NCBI GenBank assembly: GCA_001798885.1
Contig: MGQW01000058.1
Location: 1 to 39,218 of the forward strand
DNA from: Deltaproteobacteria bacterium RBG_16_64_85
GTDB taxonomy: Bacteria > Desulfobacterota > Deferrimicrobia > Deferrimicrobiales > Deferrimicrobiaceae
Reading direction: 5' to 3'
DNA length: 39,218 nt
The translations under genes were made by a program, and so were the position numbers. The notes under the pieces were generated by a model. It did no database searches, was not told the DNA's origin, and saw nothing but the letters and a program-made list of their open reading frames with translations. Each line of letters opens with the position of its first letter. Within the stretch, counting starts at the first letter, position 1. Shown piece after piece: positions 1-9,264 of the stretch.

Positions 1-21
1 ACCGACAGGAGAAACGAACCC

Positions 22-1875
22 TTGAACCAGTTTTATCGCAATCTGGCCCTGTGGATGCTCATCGCCCTGGCGATGGTGTTCCTCTTCAACACGTTCAAGG
101 CGCAGCGGGTGGAGCACGAGGAGATCTCCTTCTCGGAATTCACCGCCGCCGTCGAGGCGGGCAAGGTCAAGGAAGTCACCATCAAGGGGCAGGAGATCAC
201 CGGGAAGTACCTGGATAACGCGGGCAAGGAGAAGAAGGCGTTCCACACGTATGCCCCGGAAGACCCGGACCTGGTCAAGTCGCTCCGGGCGAAGAACGTC
301 AAAATCACCGCCAAGCCGTTGGATGAAAACCCCTGGTACATGACGCTCCTGGTTTCCTGGCTGCCGATGCTGCTGCTGATCGGCGTGTGGATCTTCTTCA
401 TGCGGCAGATGCAGGCGGGCGGCGGGAAGGCGATGTCGTTCGGCAAGAGCCGTGCGAAGCTTCTGACCGAGACAACCCACAAGTGCACCTTCTCGGACGT
501 CGCCGGGATCGATGAGGCCAAGGAGGAGCTCCAGGAGATCATCGCGTTTCTGAAGGACCCCAAGAAGTTCACGAAGCTGGGCGGGCGCATCCCCAAGGGG
601 GTGCTGCTCGTGGGGTCTCCGGGGACCGGGAAGACCTTGCTGGCCAGGGCGATTGCGGGAGAGGCGGGGGTTCCCTTCTTCTCCATCAGCGGATCCGACT
701 TCGTGGAGATGTTCGTCGGCGTCGGCGCGGCGCGGGTGCGCGACCTCTTCATCCAGGGGAAGAAGACGGCGCCCTGCATCATCTTCATCGACGAGATCGA
801 CGCGGTCGGCAGGCACAGGGGGGCGGGCCTCGGCGGCGGGCACGACGAGCGCGAGCAGACGCTGAACCAGCTCCTGGTGGAGATGGACGGATTCGAGTCG
901 AACGAAGGGCTGATCCTGATCGCCGCGACGAACCGGCCGGATGTCCTGGACCCCGCCTTGCTTCGGCCGGGGCGCTTCGACCGCCAGGTCGTCGTCCCCA
1001 AGCCCGACGTGAAAGGCAGGGAGCAGATTCTCCAGGTCCACACCCGGCAAATCCCCCTGGCCGAGGACGTCCATCTCGAGGTTTTGGCCAAAGGGACGCC
1101 GGGGTTTACCGGCGCCGATCTGGCCAACCTTTGCAACGAGGCGGCGCTGCATGCCGCAAGCATAGGGATGTCCAAGGTCACCATGGATTGTTTCGAAATG
1201 GCAAAGGACAAGGTGATGATGGGCCGCGAGCGGCGGTCGATGATCATCAGCGAGGAGGAGAAGAAGTCCACGGCCTACCACGAGGCGGGGCACGCAATCG
1301 TGGCGACGCTCATCCCGGGCGCCGACCCGATCCACAAGGTGAGCATCATCCCGCGCGGAATGGCGCTGGGGGTCACGCAGCAGCTGCCGATCGACGAGCG
1401 GCACACGTATTCGAAGGAATATCTGAAGAACAACATCACCATCCTGATGGGCGGCCGGGTCGCCGAGGAGCTCGTGCGAGGAGAGCTCACCACCGGGGCC
1501 GGGAACGATCTCGAGCGCTCGACGCTGCTCGCGCGAAAGATGGTCTGCGAGTGGGGAATGAGCGATAAGCTCGGGCCCGTAACCTTCGGGCAAAAGCAGG
1601 AACTGATCTTCCTGGGGAGGGACATGACCCGCCACCAGGATTACAGCGAGGCAACGGCGAGGGACATCGACCAGGAAATCAAGGATATCGTCACCTCCTG
1701 TTACGGTCGGGCGGTGTCGATCCTGAAGTCGAACCTGCACGTGCTGCACCAGGTGGCCAAGACCCTCCTGGAAAAGGAAGTCATCGACGGCGTCGAGATC
1801 AAGAGGATCGTAGAGGAAATGGCGTCGACTTCCGCGGAGGGGTTGCCGACGCCGCAAGCCGGCACGCCGGCCTGA
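22..1875 (+). CDS. ftsH: ATP-dependent zinc metalloprotease FtsH
   Basis: Membrane-anchored AAA+ protease that degrades misfolded membrane proteins and short-lived regulators. Two membrane segments are visible (about residues 8-25 and 106-128) flanking a small periplasmic domain. The AAA module follows: Walker A GSPGTGKT at 198-205, Walker B ending in D257-E258, and the second region of homology with the arginine-rich LLRPGRFDR stretch. The peptidase has the zinc motif HEAGH at 420-424, and D496 in GAGND fits the third zinc ligand. At 617 aa it is near the usual length. The TTG start is supported by AGGAG about 9 nt upstream. Walker A has Ser where most FtsH have Pro (GPPGTGKT); all catalytic residues are kept. 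It is the first gene in the window, 19 nt ahead of folP; upstream context is cut off. Confidence 0.97.
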   Translation: MNQFYRNLALWMLIALAMVFLFNTFKAQRVEHEEISFSEFTAAVEAGKVKEVTIKGQEITGKYLDNAGKEKKAFHTYAPEDPDLVKSLRAKNVKITAKPLDENPWYMTLLVSWLPMLLLIGVWIFFMRQMQAGGGKAMSFGKSRAKLLTETTHKCTFSDVAGIDEAKEELQEIIAFLKDPKKFTKLGGRIPKGVLLVGSPGTGKTLLARAIAGEAGVPFFSISGSDFVEMFVGVGAARVRDLFIQGKKTAPCIIFIDEIDAVGRHRGAGLGGGHDEREQTLNQLLVEMDGFESNEGLILIAATNRPDVLDPALLRPGRFDRQVVVPKPDVKGREQILQVHTRQIPLAEDVHLEVLAKGTPGFTGADLANLCNEAALHAASIGMSKVTMDCFEMAKDKVMMGRERRSMIISEEEKKSTAYHEAGHAIVATLIPGADPIHKVSIIPRGMALGVTQQLPIDERHTYSKEYLKNNITILMGGRVAEELVRGELTTGAGNDLERSTLLARKMVCEWGMSDKLGPVTFGQKQELIFLGRDMTRHQDYSEATARDIDQEIKDIVTSCYGRAVSILKSNLHVLHQVAKTLLEKEVIDGVEIKRIVEEMASTSAEGLPTPQAGTPA

Positions 1876-1894
1876 AAACCGGACGGACCCTCCG

Positions 1895-3055
1895 ATGATC
1901 CGGGTGTTGCACGCGAGCGACCCGGAGGAAGCCTGCCGGCGTCTGGATTTCCACGGGGTGATCCAGGCGGACCGGACTCGCCTGGTTCGCGACCTTCGCC
2001 CCTATCTTCTCTGCATCCCCGACGGGGAGATGGCGCATGCCCTCTTCCCTCTTCTCGCCCGCAGGAAGATTCCCCTGGCGTGGGGGAAGCGGCTTCTCTT
2101 CTTTTCAATTTCATCCGTGGATCAGCTCGAACAATGGACGGAGGAGGACGGCGGGTCCCGAGGCGCGTTGGGCCCGGTTCGGGAGGCGATTCGCAGAACC
2201 CTGGAGAGAGATTTTGTTGTGCCTTGCAGGGAGCGGGAACTCCGGCTGGGCGGCTCGCCCGGAATCATCGGGATCTTGAATGTGACTCCGGATTCCTTTT
2301 CCGACGCGGGGAAATACTATTCCGCGGAAGCGGCAGTCCGGGGGGGACTGGAGATGGTCGCCGAAGGCGCCGACATCATTGACATCGGAGGGGAGTCGAC
2401 CCGCCCCGGCTCCGTGCCCGTGCCGGCCGATGAAGAAATCGCCCGCGTGGTTCCCGTGATCCGGGAATTGGCCCGGGAAACGGGGGCGCTCCTGTCCGTG
2501 GACACGACGAAGGCGGCTGTTGCGCGGGAGGCGATTTCCGCCGGAGCCCGCATCGTCAACGATACGAGCGCTCTTGCCGACGACCCGGAGATGGCGGGTG
2601 TTATCGGTGAATCCGGCTGCGCTGTCGTTTTGATGCACCGGAGGGGGACGCCGGCGACGATGCAATTGGCGCCGTCCTATGAATCGCTGTTTGACGAGAT
2701 GCTGGAGGAGATCCAGAAGAGGATCGATGTCGCAGTGAAGGCCGGCATTCCGAAAGAGCGGATCCTGATCGACCCGGGCGTAGGGTTCGGGAAGAGGTTC
2801 GAGGACAACCTCGCGCTGCACCGTCACCTCCCCGACCTGCGCAACCTGGGCAGGCCGGTCGTTTTCGGCCCCTCGCGAAAGGCGTTTATCGGCAGGATTA
2901 CCGGGAGGGAGGCTTCCGGGAGGATCTTCGGGACGGCCGCATCCGTCGCGTTTGCCGCATCCCGCGGCGTCGACATCCTCCGCGTGCACGATGTAAAGGA
3001 AATGAAGGAGGTTGTCCGGGTGGTGACCGCGATCCGGGAGGGAGACGAATGTTAA
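1895..3055 (+). CDS. folP: Dihydropteroate synthase with N-terminal extension
   Basis: Condenses 6-hydroxymethyl-7,8-dihydropterin pyrophosphate with p-aminobenzoate in cytosolic folate synthesis. The TIM-barrel synthase begins near residue 120: the pterin-binding signature GIIGILNVTPDSFSD spans 123-137, and the second signature GGESTRPGS starts at 165. The C-terminal part has the usual DPGVGFGK and GPSRKAFIG loops. At 386 aa it is about 110 residues longer than typical DHPS; the extra N-terminal segment (1-115) carries no motif I recognise, although longer FolP proteins of this kind occur in Geobacter-like bacteria. The ATG at 1895 is the first start in frame, 19 nt after ftsH. The gene overlaps cdaA by 7 nt, so the two are probably cotranscribed and translationally coupled. 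Confidence 0.95.
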   Translation: MIRVLHASDPEEACRRLDFHGVIQADRTRLVRDLRPYLLCIPDGEMAHALFPLLARRKIPLAWGKRLLFFSISSVDQLEQWTEEDGGSRGALGPVREAIRRTLERDFVVPCRERELRLGGSPGIIGILNVTPDSFSDAGKYYSAEAAVRGGLEMVAEGADIIDIGGESTRPGSVPVPADEEIARVVPVIRELARETGALLSVDTTKAAVAREAISAGARIVNDTSALADDPEMAGVIGESGCAVVLMHRRGTPATMQLAPSYESLFDEMLEEIQKRIDVAVKAGIPKERILIDPGVGFGKRFEDNLALHRHLPDLRNLGRPVVFGPSRKAFIGRITGREASGRIFGTAASVAFAASRGVDILRVHDVKEMKEVVRVVTAIREGDEC

Positions 3056-3828
3056 GCTTCCTCCCCACGCTGCGCTTCGCGGATGTTCTGGACATCCTGG
3101 TCGTCGCCTTCATCATCTACTGGATCCTTCTGTTCATCCGCGGGACGAGGGCCGTGCAGATGCTGTACGGCCTCCTTCTCATGCTGGCGATGTTTGTCCT
3201 TTCCAAGAAGCTCGGGATGGTCACCTTTCAGTGGCTGGTCGGGAACTTCCTCGGCGGGCTCATCATTATCCTCGTGGTGATCTTCCAGAGCGAGATCCGG
3301 CGAGGCCTGGCCAAGATGGGACAGGCGCGCATCTTCGGGAGGGCGCCCGCGTCCCCACCGCTGAATTTACTGGACGAGCTGGTGCAGTGCACCTTCCGGC
3401 TGGCGGCCGACCGGATCGGGGCGATCCTCCTGCTCGAGAGGGAGATGGGCCTCCAGGAGTACGTCGAGCACGGGAAGAAGCTGGACGCAATCTTCTCGCA
3501 TGAGCTCCTGGCATCGATCCTCTCGACCCGGTCGCCCGTGCACGACGGGGCGGTGGTCATCCGGGGGGACCGCGTCGCGGCGGCGGGGGTGATCCTTCCG
3601 ATTCCCGCCGAATCCTCCGTGGTGAAGACGATGGGGACGAGGCACCGCGCGGGATGGGGCGTCTGCAAGGAGACGGATGCCGTCTCGATCGTGATCTCCG
3701 AGGAGACGGGGAATGTCACGGTCTTCCACGACCGGCAAACGGAAAGCGCCGACAGTGCGATGGATCTGAAAGATATCCTCATGAAACTTTTTGCGACGGG
3801 CGGAGGCGAGAGTGGTTCGGGGAACTGA
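3049..3828 (+). CDS. cdaA: Membrane diadenylate cyclase CdaA (DisA_N/DAC domain)
   Basis: Makes cyclic di-AMP from two ATP. Three membrane helices occupy about residues 12-30, 38-52 and 60-80. A cytosolic DAC domain follows with both family motifs: D166-G167-A168 for ATP and metal binding, and R198-H199-R200 in the GTRHRAGWG loop. The 259-aa length and layout are those of CdaA (YbbP), not DisA. The ATG sits inside the end of folP, and the next gene is ybbR, whose product is the known partner of CdaA; glmM comes after that. This cdaA-ybbR-glmM order matches the c-di-AMP module first described in Firmicutes. I see no c-di-AMP phosphodiesterase in the window. Confidence 0.95.
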   Translation: MLSFLPTLRFADVLDILVVAFIIYWILLFIRGTRAVQMLYGLLLMLAMFVLSKKLGMVTFQWLVGNFLGGLIIILVVIFQSEIRRGLAKMGQARIFGRAPASPPLNLLDELVQCTFRLAADRIGAILLLEREMGLQEYVEHGKKLDAIFSHELLASILSTRSPVHDGAVVIRGDRVAAAGVILPIPAESSVVKTMGTRHRAGWGVCKETDAVSIVISEETGNVTVFHDRQTESADSAMDLKDILMKLFATGGGESGSGN

Positions 3829-4483
3829 CATCGTCCACTTCCTGCAGGGTTCGCTCCGGAAGAACCTGGGGCTCAAAGCCCTTGCCCTGGGGCTGGCGGT
3901 CGCCCTGTGGTGGTTCGTCGCGGGGGAGAGCAAGGTGCAGGTTGGCTTCGTCGTTCCCCTTGAGATCCGCAACGTGCCTCAAGGGCTGACGATCACGAAC
4001 AAGGTGGAACGGCAGGTGGAGGTGCGGCTTGCCGGCCCGCCGTCCCTGTTGGGGACGCTCCAGATGGCCGATATCATCGCGGCGGTCGACCTGTCCGGCG
4101 CGAGGACCGGGAAGCAGGTGGTGCACGTGGACGAACGCTCGATCAAGGTCCCGCCGGGGACCAAGGTGCAGCGCATCTATCCCAACGCGATCGAAGTTTC
4201 CCTGGAGCGGCTCGAGCGGCGGCGGCTTCCGATTACTGCGCGGCTCGATGTGGCGGCGGACGTACGTCGCAGGATTGCCAGGATCGAGATCGTTCCGTCC
4301 TCCCTCGAAGTCGAGGCGCTTCCGAACGACTTCTCCCGGATGAAATCCTTGCCGGCTCCCGTTTCGGTTCCGGACACGGGTTCGGAAATATTCGCGGAAA
4401 ACGTGCTGGTGGAATTACGGGAGGGGCATGCTAAAATCGTCGGGAATCCGGGCGTGCGCGTGACGATCCATTTCCGGAAATAG
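3812..4483 (+). CDS. ybbR: YbbR-domain membrane protein (CdaR-like CdaA partner)
   Basis: Predicted single-pass membrane protein with an extracytoplasmic part built of YbbR-like repeats. In Firmicutes the YbbR protein CdaR binds and modulates CdaA; the same role is inferred here from the adjacent cdaA. One hydrophobic segment (about residues 19-37) contains the typical ALWWFVAGE ending, and a beta-rich region of about 180 residues follows. I chose the GTG at 3812 because GGAGG lies 5 nt upstream at 3802-3806. A TTG at 3791 is in frame and would add 7 residues, but has no comparable ribosome binding site. The gene overlaps cdaA by 17 nt and ends 10 nt before glmM. Confidence 0.85.
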   Translation: MVRGTDIVHFLQGSLRKNLGLKALALGLAVALWWFVAGESKVQVGFVVPLEIRNVPQGLTITNKVERQVEVRLAGPPSLLGTLQMADIIAAVDLSGARTGKQVVHVDERSIKVPPGTKVQRIYPNAIEVSLERLERRRLPITARLDVAADVRRRIARIEIVPSSLEVEALPNDFSRMKSLPAPVSVPDTGSEIFAENVLVELREGHAKIVGNPGVRVTIHFRK

Positions 4484-4493
4484 GAGGAACCGC

Positions 4494-5846
4494 TTGAGGC
4501 GAAAGCTCTTCGGAACGGACGGGGTTCGGGGCGTGGCCAACACCGACCCGATGACCGTCGAGAACGCGCTGGCGCTCGGGCAGGCCGTTGCGCACATCTT
4601 CCGGAACAACAAGGGGCGGCACAAGGTCGTCATCGGGAAGGACACCCGCCTCTCGGGATACATGTTCGAAACCGCGCTCTCGGCGGGGATCTGCGCCATG
4701 GGCGGCGATGTCCTGCTCGTCGGCCCTTTGCCCACGCCCGGCATCGCGTTCCTCACCCATTCCATGCGAGCGGACGCAGGCGTCGTGATCTCGGCGTCCC
4801 ACAACCCTTACCAGGACAACGGGATCAAGTTCTTCGGGCGGGACGGCTTCAAGCTGCCCGACGAGATGGAAGAAAAGATCGAGATGATCATGCTGGGGGA
4901 CCACCTCAAGGAGGCGCGCACCCCTTCGCCCGAGATCGGCAAGGCACATCGGATCGACGACGCAACCGGCCGGTACATCGTCTACCTGAAGAACACGTTC
5001 CCTTCGCACCTGTCGCTGGACGGGTTGCGGATCGTGGTCGACTGCGCGAACGGCGCCGCCTACCGAATCGCCCCGCAAGTGTTCCAGGAGCTGGGGGCCG
5101 AGGTCATTCCGATCGGCGTCACTCCGAACGGGCTCAACATCAACGAGAACTGCGGCTCCCTGTTCCCGGAGGTAGTGTCCGCCAAGGTGCGGGAGCACCG
5201 GGCCGACCTCGGGATATCGCTCGACGGGGATGGCGACCGGGTGATCGTCGTCGATCAGAAGGGGGAGGTGCTGGACGGGGACCGGATCATGGCGATTTGC
5301 GCAGAGGAGATGTTCCGGAAGAGAAAGCTGAAGAGGAACACCGTGGTCGCCACGGTGATGAGCAACATCGGGCTCGACCTTTTCCTTAAAGAGAGGAAGA
5401 TCCGGCTCGTACGGAGCCAGGTGGGCGACCGCTACGTGGTCGAAATGATGCGCGCCAACGGGTACAACTTCGGCGGGGAGCAATCGGGGCACCTGATCTT
5501 CCTCGATCACGCGACGACGGGGGACGGCGTCCTGGCGGCACTCCAGCTCCTTGCGGTGATGGTCGAGTCGGGCCGGCGGATTGCAGACCTCGGGAAGCAA
5601 CTGGTCACCTTCCCGCAGGTTCTGCTGAACCTCAAGCTGAGGCATCGCGTTCCCCTGGAGAGCATGAAGGGGTTCCAGAAGACGAAGGCCGAGTTCGAGA
5701 AGAAGCTCGGCATGCGGGGCAGGATCGTCGTGCGGTACAGTGGAACCGAGCCCGTCCTCCGGATTATGGCGGAAGGGGAGAACAAGGCGGAGATCGACCG
5801 CATCGTGAACGCGCTGGCGGAGAAGGCCCGCGCCGAAATCCACTAA
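4494..5846 (+). CDS. glmM: Phosphoglucosamine mutase GlmM
   Basis: Converts glucosamine-6-phosphate to glucosamine-1-phosphate for UDP-GlcNAc, the precursor of peptidoglycan and lipopolysaccharide. The N-terminus shows the family FGTDGVRG motif. The phosphoserine is S102 in SASHNP, the same number as in E. coli. The metal loop is DGDGDR with D244, D246 and D248, and the C-terminal phosphate-binding loop is RYSGTEP (414-420). The length of 450 aa is normal. The start is TTG, supported by AGGAGG just upstream, and gives the canonical N-terminus [10 protein letters not shown]. In other bacteria GlmM activity is linked to c-di-AMP signalling, consistent with its position after cdaA and ybbR. It is followed by the inverted-repeat element. 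Confidence 0.97.
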   Translation: MRRKLFGTDGVRGVANTDPMTVENALALGQAVAHIFRNNKGRHKVVIGKDTRLSGYMFETALSAGICAMGGDVLLVGPLPTPGIAFLTHSMRADAGVVISASHNPYQDNGIKFFGRDGFKLPDEMEEKIEMIMLGDHLKEARTPSPEIGKAHRIDDATGRYIVYLKNTFPSHLSLDGLRIVVDCANGAAYRIAPQVFQELGAEVIPIGVTPNGLNINENCGSLFPEVVSAKVREHRADLGISLDGDGDRVIVVDQKGEVLDGDRIMAICAEEMFRKRKLKRNTVVATVMSNIGLDLFLKERKIRLVRSQVGDRYVVEMMRANGYNFGGEQSGHLIFLDHATTGDGVLAALQLLAVMVESGRRIADLGKQLVTFPQVLLNLKLRHRVPLESMKGFQKTKAEFEKKLGMRGRIVVRYSGTEPVLRIMAEGENKAEIDRIVNALAEKARAEIH

Positions 5847-5855
5847 CTTAACTAC

Positions 5856-5946
5856 GGGGACGTTCTTAAAACTTTTAATGTGGATATAGGGACGTTCTTA
5901 AACTTTTCAAACATAGGAGCAGAGTTAAAAAGTTTAAGAACGTCCC
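5856..5946. repeat. REP/REPIN-like element with three copies of a 19-nt unit
   Basis: The gap between glmM and pdxJ holds two direct copies and one inverted copy of the unit gggacgttcttaaactttt. Copy 1 (5857-5876) has one extra A in the A-run. Copy 2 (5889-5907) and the inverted copy 3 (5928-5946) are perfect reverse complements over 19 nt, separated by 20 nt. The base composition is AT-rich, unlike the flanking genes. Copies 2 and 3 can form a strong RNA or DNA hairpin. Similar GGGACG-type palindromic units are known as REP sequences mobilised by IS200/Y1-like transposases; no transposase is present here, so this link is inference. A transcript hairpin between glmM and pdxJ might stabilise or attenuate mRNA, but there is no T-tract typical of a terminator. 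Confidence 0.8.
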
Positions 5947-5980
5947 TGGACTTTAGTAACTATTCGGTTCTGAGGCGGGC

Positions 5981-6706
5981 ATGAGGAGAAGGCTGGGGGT
6001 CAACATCGATCATGTGGCGACGCTGAGGCAGGCGAGGGGTGGGGCCGCGCCGGAGCCCGTGATCGCGGCGGGGATCGCCGAACACCACGGCGCCGACGGC
6101 ATCACGGTCCACCTGAGGGAGGACCGTCGGCACATCCAGGACCGGGACCTCGAGCTCCTTTCCAGGGTGGTCCAGACGCGGATCAATCTGGAGATGGCTG
6201 CAACCGAGGAAATGATCGGAATCGCAACGCGCCTGAAGCCGTACTCCGCGACCCTCGTCCCCGAGAAACGGAAAGAGCTTACGACGGAAGGCGGGCTGAA
6301 CGTACTCGGCCAGCGGGAGACCCTGCACGCGGCCGTATCGCGGCTTCGCGACGCCGGCATCCTCGTGAGCCTTTTCATCGACCCGATACTCTCCCAGCTG
6401 CGGGCCGCCAGGCAGGTCGGGGCCGATGCCGTTGAAATCCACACCGGGACCTACTGCGAAGCGTACCACGCAGGGAAGTACGCCGAAGAGTTCGATAAGA
6501 TCCGCATCGCGGCGGCGCACGGGAACAACATCGGCTTGAAGGTGTTCGCGGGTCACGGGCTCGACGTGCGCAACCTCCCGCCGATCCTTTCCCTTCCGGA
6601 GATCGAGGAGTTCAACATCGGGCACAGCATCATCGCCAGGGCGGTTTTCATCGGCCTCGGGGCGGCCGTGCGCGAGATGGCCGACCTCATCCACGGGGCC
6701 CCCTGA
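5981..6706 (+). CDS. pdxJ: Pyridoxine 5'-phosphate synthase PdxJ
   Basis: Catalyses ring closure of 1-deoxyxylulose-5-phosphate and 3-amino-2-oxopropyl phosphate in the DXP-dependent vitamin B6 pathway. Family features: GVNIDHVATLRQARG at the N-terminus, H44 and R46 in ITVHLRED, E71 in NLEMA, E153 in AVEIHTG, H192 in AGHGLDVRN, and the phosphate-binding FNIGHSII near 211-218. The length of 241 aa is typical. The ATG at 5981 is preceded only by a weak GAGGCGGG. It is the first gene after the repeat element and is followed 6 nt later by acpS, an order seen in many proteobacteria. Confidence 0.97.
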   Translation: MRRRLGVNIDHVATLRQARGGAAPEPVIAAGIAEHHGADGITVHLREDRRHIQDRDLELLSRVVQTRINLEMAATEEMIGIATRLKPYSATLVPEKRKELTTEGGLNVLGQRETLHAAVSRLRDAGILVSLFIDPILSQLRAARQVGADAVEIHTGTYCEAYHAGKYAEEFDKIRIAAAHGNNIGLKVFAGHGLDVRNLPPILSLPEIEEFNIGHSIIARAVFIGLGAAVREMADLIHGAP

Positions 6707-6712
6707 AACGGG

Positions 6713-7105
6713 ATGATCGTAGGCATCGGTGTCGACATCGTGGATATTTCACGGGTGCACGGGCTGCTGGAACGCTTCCGGGACAGGTTTTTACAGAGAG
6801 TGTTCACGGACGCCGAAAACCTGTATGCGAGCAAAAGCGTCAAAACCGCGGAGAGGCTCGCCGGCAGGTTCGCGGTGAAGGAAGCGGTCCTCAAGGCGTT
6901 CGGCACGGGAAAGTCGCAAGGAATCCTGTGGCGAGACGTCGAAACGGTTCCGGGGCGGATGGGAAGACCTGAAGTTAATCTTTATGGAAACGCATATAAA
7001 TATATGAAAATATTGAAAGCAGACCAGGTCCACGTGTCGATCTCCCACGACGGCGGGAAGGCCGTGGCGTTTGTGGTCATCGAGAGAGCGGGAGGAAACG
7101 GATGA
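6713..7105 (+). CDS. acpS: Holo-[acyl-carrier-protein] synthase AcpS
   Basis: Transfers 4'-phosphopantetheine from CoA to apo-ACP, activating fatty-acid synthesis. Both magnesium ligands of the family are at their standard positions: D8 in GIGVDIVD and E57 in RFAVKEAVLKAFG. The C-terminal VSISHDGGKAVAFVV strand is also typical. The protein is 130 aa, as expected. It starts 6 nt after pdxJ and its stop overlaps the nnrD start as ATGA, so the three genes are probably one transcript. A stretch at about 6974-7020 is locally AT-rich compared with its surroundings, but the reading frame is intact. Confidence 0.96.
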   Translation: MIVGIGVDIVDISRVHGLLERFRDRFLQRVFTDAENLYASKSVKTAERLAGRFAVKEAVLKAFGTGKSQGILWRDVETVPGRMGRPEVNLYGNAYKYMKILKADQVHVSISHDGGKAVAFVVIERAGGNG

Positions 7106-8691
7106 AGGTCGCCTCGGCGCGCCAGATGGCCGATCTGGACAAGATCACCATGGAGAAGTACGGCATCCCCTCCCTCCTTCTGATGGAGAACGCGGGGCGG
7201 TCCTGCTCGGAGCGGATCCTGCACATTTTGGAAGACAAGGTCGGTGCGGCCGAAGAGGCCTCGGTCGCGGTCGTCTGCGGCCGCGGGAACAACGGCGGAG
7301 ACGGCATGGTGATCGCCCGGCATCTCCACAACCGGGGCGTCTATGTGGAGGTCTTTCTGCTCGCCGAAGAGGACGACCTCTCCCGGGACGCCAGAGTGCA
7401 GAAAGACATTCTCAAAAGGATGGACGTCGAGATCCGGGTGATCCGCGACGCGGAAGGGGTGGAGGATCTCCGGACGTTCCTCGAAGAGGTGCATCTCTGC
7501 GTGGACGCCATCCTCGGGACGGGGCTCTCATCGCCGCTTTCGGGGATCGTCCGCGAGGTGGTGGAAGTCATCAACCTCTCGTTGGCCCCCGTCTATGCGG
7601 TCGACATCCCCAGCGGGATCGACGCCACGACGGGAAGGATTCTCGGCGAGGCGATCCGGGCCGACTATACGGGATCGTTCGGGCTTCTGAAACTGGGCCA
7701 GGTCCTGTTGCCGGGCTCGATCCACTGCGGGGATACCGAAATCTTCGACATCGGGATTCCCTCCAAAGCGGTGTTTGACGCCGACATCAAGACCGAGGCG
7801 CTCGACGAGCGCGTGGTCAAAAGCATGCTCTCCATCCGCCCGCCGGACTTCCACAAGGGGGATGCGGGAAGGATATTCATCATCGGCGGATCGCCGGGGC
7901 TGACCGGCGCCCCCTGCCTTGCGGGCCAGGCCGCGCTCCGGATGGGCGCGGGGCTGATCACGGTGGTGACTCCGGCCTCCCTGCGGCCGATCGTCGAGTC
8001 GAAACTGATGGAAGTGATGTCGATGGGGATCGCCGACGGAGGGTCGGGGTACTTCAGGAAAGAGATGATCCCCGAACTGGTGGAGAAGGTCTCGCGTGCG
8101 GACGTGGTCGTCGTCGGGCCCGGCCTGGGAGCGTATCCGGGAGTGGGGGAATTCATCGCCGAGCTGTTCCCCCGCATCAAGGTCCCGTTCATCGTGGACG
8201 CCGACGGACTGAACGCGATTTCGGGGCAGGTCGGGGTCCTGCGGACGGCGGGCTCCTCCTGCATCCTCACGCCGCACCCGGGGGAGATGTCCCGACTCAC
8301 CCGCGAATCGATCGAAGCCATCGAGGCCTCGCGGATCGGGTCGGCGCAGCATCTCGCCGAAGAACAGGACGTCACGGTGATCCTGAAAGGCGCCAGGACG
8401 ATCATCGCCACGCCGAAAGGGGACATCTTCATCAACACGACCGGGAATCCCTACATGGCGACCGGGGGAATGGGGGACGCGCTCACGGGAATGGTGGCCG
8501 CCCTCGCTTCGCAAGGGTTGTCGCCGACCGACGCCGCCTGCGCGGGGGTCTTCCTTCACGGGATGTCGGCCGATCTGCTGATGCGTCGGCACCCGATGTC
8601 CGCCGTGTCCGCCACCGACGTCATCGAGAACATCCACGAGGCCCTCCAGCACACCATGGGAGAGCCGAAACCTTCCGAGGAGCGGCCGTAA
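7102..8691 (+). CDS. nnrD: Bifunctional NAD(P)H-hydrate epimerase / ADP-dependent NAD(P)H-hydrate dehydratase
   Basis: Metabolite-repair enzyme that epimerises and dehydrates damaged hydrated NAD(P)H. The N-terminal YjeF_N domain (about 1-215) shows the NNGGDG loop at 63-68 and VDIPSGID at 167-174. The C-terminal ribokinase-like domain (about 225-515) has the GNPYMATGGMGD motif from residue 448, with D459 as the likely catalytic base. The length of 529 aa fits the fused two-domain form (E. coli YjeF, also called Nnr). It is coupled to acpS by a 4-nt overlap. The acpS-nnr-tsaE order is common in Desulfobacterota and relatives. An 85-nt gap separates it from tsaE. Confidence 0.95.
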   Translation: MKVASARQMADLDKITMEKYGIPSLLLMENAGRSCSERILHILEDKVGAAEEASVAVVCGRGNNGGDGMVIARHLHNRGVYVEVFLLAEEDDLSRDARVQKDILKRMDVEIRVIRDAEGVEDLRTFLEEVHLCVDAILGTGLSSPLSGIVREVVEVINLSLAPVYAVDIPSGIDATTGRILGEAIRADYTGSFGLLKLGQVLLPGSIHCGDTEIFDIGIPSKAVFDADIKTEALDERVVKSMLSIRPPDFHKGDAGRIFIIGGSPGLTGAPCLAGQAALRMGAGLITVVTPASLRPIVESKLMEVMSMGIADGGSGYFRKEMIPELVEKVSRADVVVVGPGLGAYPGVGEFIAELFPRIKVPFIVDADGLNAISGQVGVLRTAGSSCILTPHPGEMSRLTRESIEAIEASRIGSAQHLAEEQDVTVILKGARTIIATPKGDIFINTTGNPYMATGGMGDALTGMVAALASQGLSPTDAACAGVFLHGMSADLLMRRHPMSAVSATDVIENIHEALQHTMGEPKPSEERP

Positions 8692-8694
8692 GCG

Positions 8695-8733
8695 GGGACA
8701 CCCCTCAACACTGGCTGTGGCTTCGCTGCCGCA
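8695..8733. other. Short hairpin-forming spacer between nnrD and tsaE
   Basis: This spacer contains the small palindrome GGGG-ACA-CCCC (8695-8705) and a second stem TGTGGC/GCCGCA (8716-8721 with 8728-8733, one G-T pair). There is no T-tract, so I do not call a terminator. It could be a degenerate REP-like remnant or simply a folded mRNA spacer. The remainder up to 8776 holds only a weak GGAG ribosome-binding candidate about 12 nt before tsaE. Confidence 0.3.
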
Positions 8734-8776
8734 CAAGGCGCACCCGATCCTTTGAATGTGAGGAGCGTACCCGCCG

Positions 8777-9256
8777 ATGGTAGTTGAACTGTATTCTTCG
8801 TGCGAAGCCGACACGATGGAGATCGCGCGGGCCCTGGGTGCGGTCCTGGTCCCGGGCGATGTGGTGGCGCTTTCGGGGGACCTGGGTGCCGGCAAGACGG
8901 TCTTCTGCAAGGGCGTGGGGGAGGCGATCGGGATCCCGGCGGACCGGATCGTTTCGCCGAGCTTCACCGTCGTGACGGAACATGCGGGCGCCGTTCCTTT
9001 CCTCCACGTGGATGTCTATCGCCTTTCCTCCGAGCGGGAGGCCGACGACATCGGCCTGGAGGAGATCCTGAACGGGGAGGGGGTCTGCCTGGTGGAGTGG
9101 GCGGAAAAAATCGCCACCATGTTGCCAAAATCCTGTATAAAGGTTAAATTCCTTTTTTCGGACGAAGGCAGCCGCAGGCTGATTCTTGACGCGGAGGACA
9201 CCCCGCGGATCCGGGGATTTGTCCATCGCTGCAAACGCTACCTGACAGGAGGGTGA
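8777..9256 (+). CDS. tsaE: tRNA threonylcarbamoyladenosine biosynthesis ATPase TsaE
   Basis: ATPase subunit that helps TsaB and TsaD make N6-threonylcarbamoyladenosine (t6A) at position 37 of ANN-decoding tRNAs. Walker A is GDLGAGKT at 34-41. SPSFTVV (60-66) and HVDVYRL (77-83) are the family loops, and VEWAEKI near 106-112 is the usual C-terminal signature. The length of 159 aa is typical. The ATG at 8777 has only a weak, rather distant GGAG upstream. Its end overlaps the lysC ribosome-binding region. Its product t6A is the substrate of MtaB, encoded at 15883-17175. Confidence 0.95.
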   Translation: MVVELYSSCEADTMEIARALGAVLVPGDVVALSGDLGAGKTVFCKGVGEAIGIPADRIVSPSFTVVTEHAGAVPFLHVDVYRLSSEREADDIGLEEILNGEGVCLVEWAEKIATMLPKSCIKVKFLFSDEGSRRLILDAEDTPRIRGFVHRCKRYLTGG

Positions 9257-9264
9257 ACCGGGAA

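Noticed and set aside
5927-5946. Rho-independent terminator after glmM
   Set aside because: The stem is strong, but no T-tract follows the inverted copy on the + strand (it continues CTGGACTTTAG), so a REP-type repeat explains it better.
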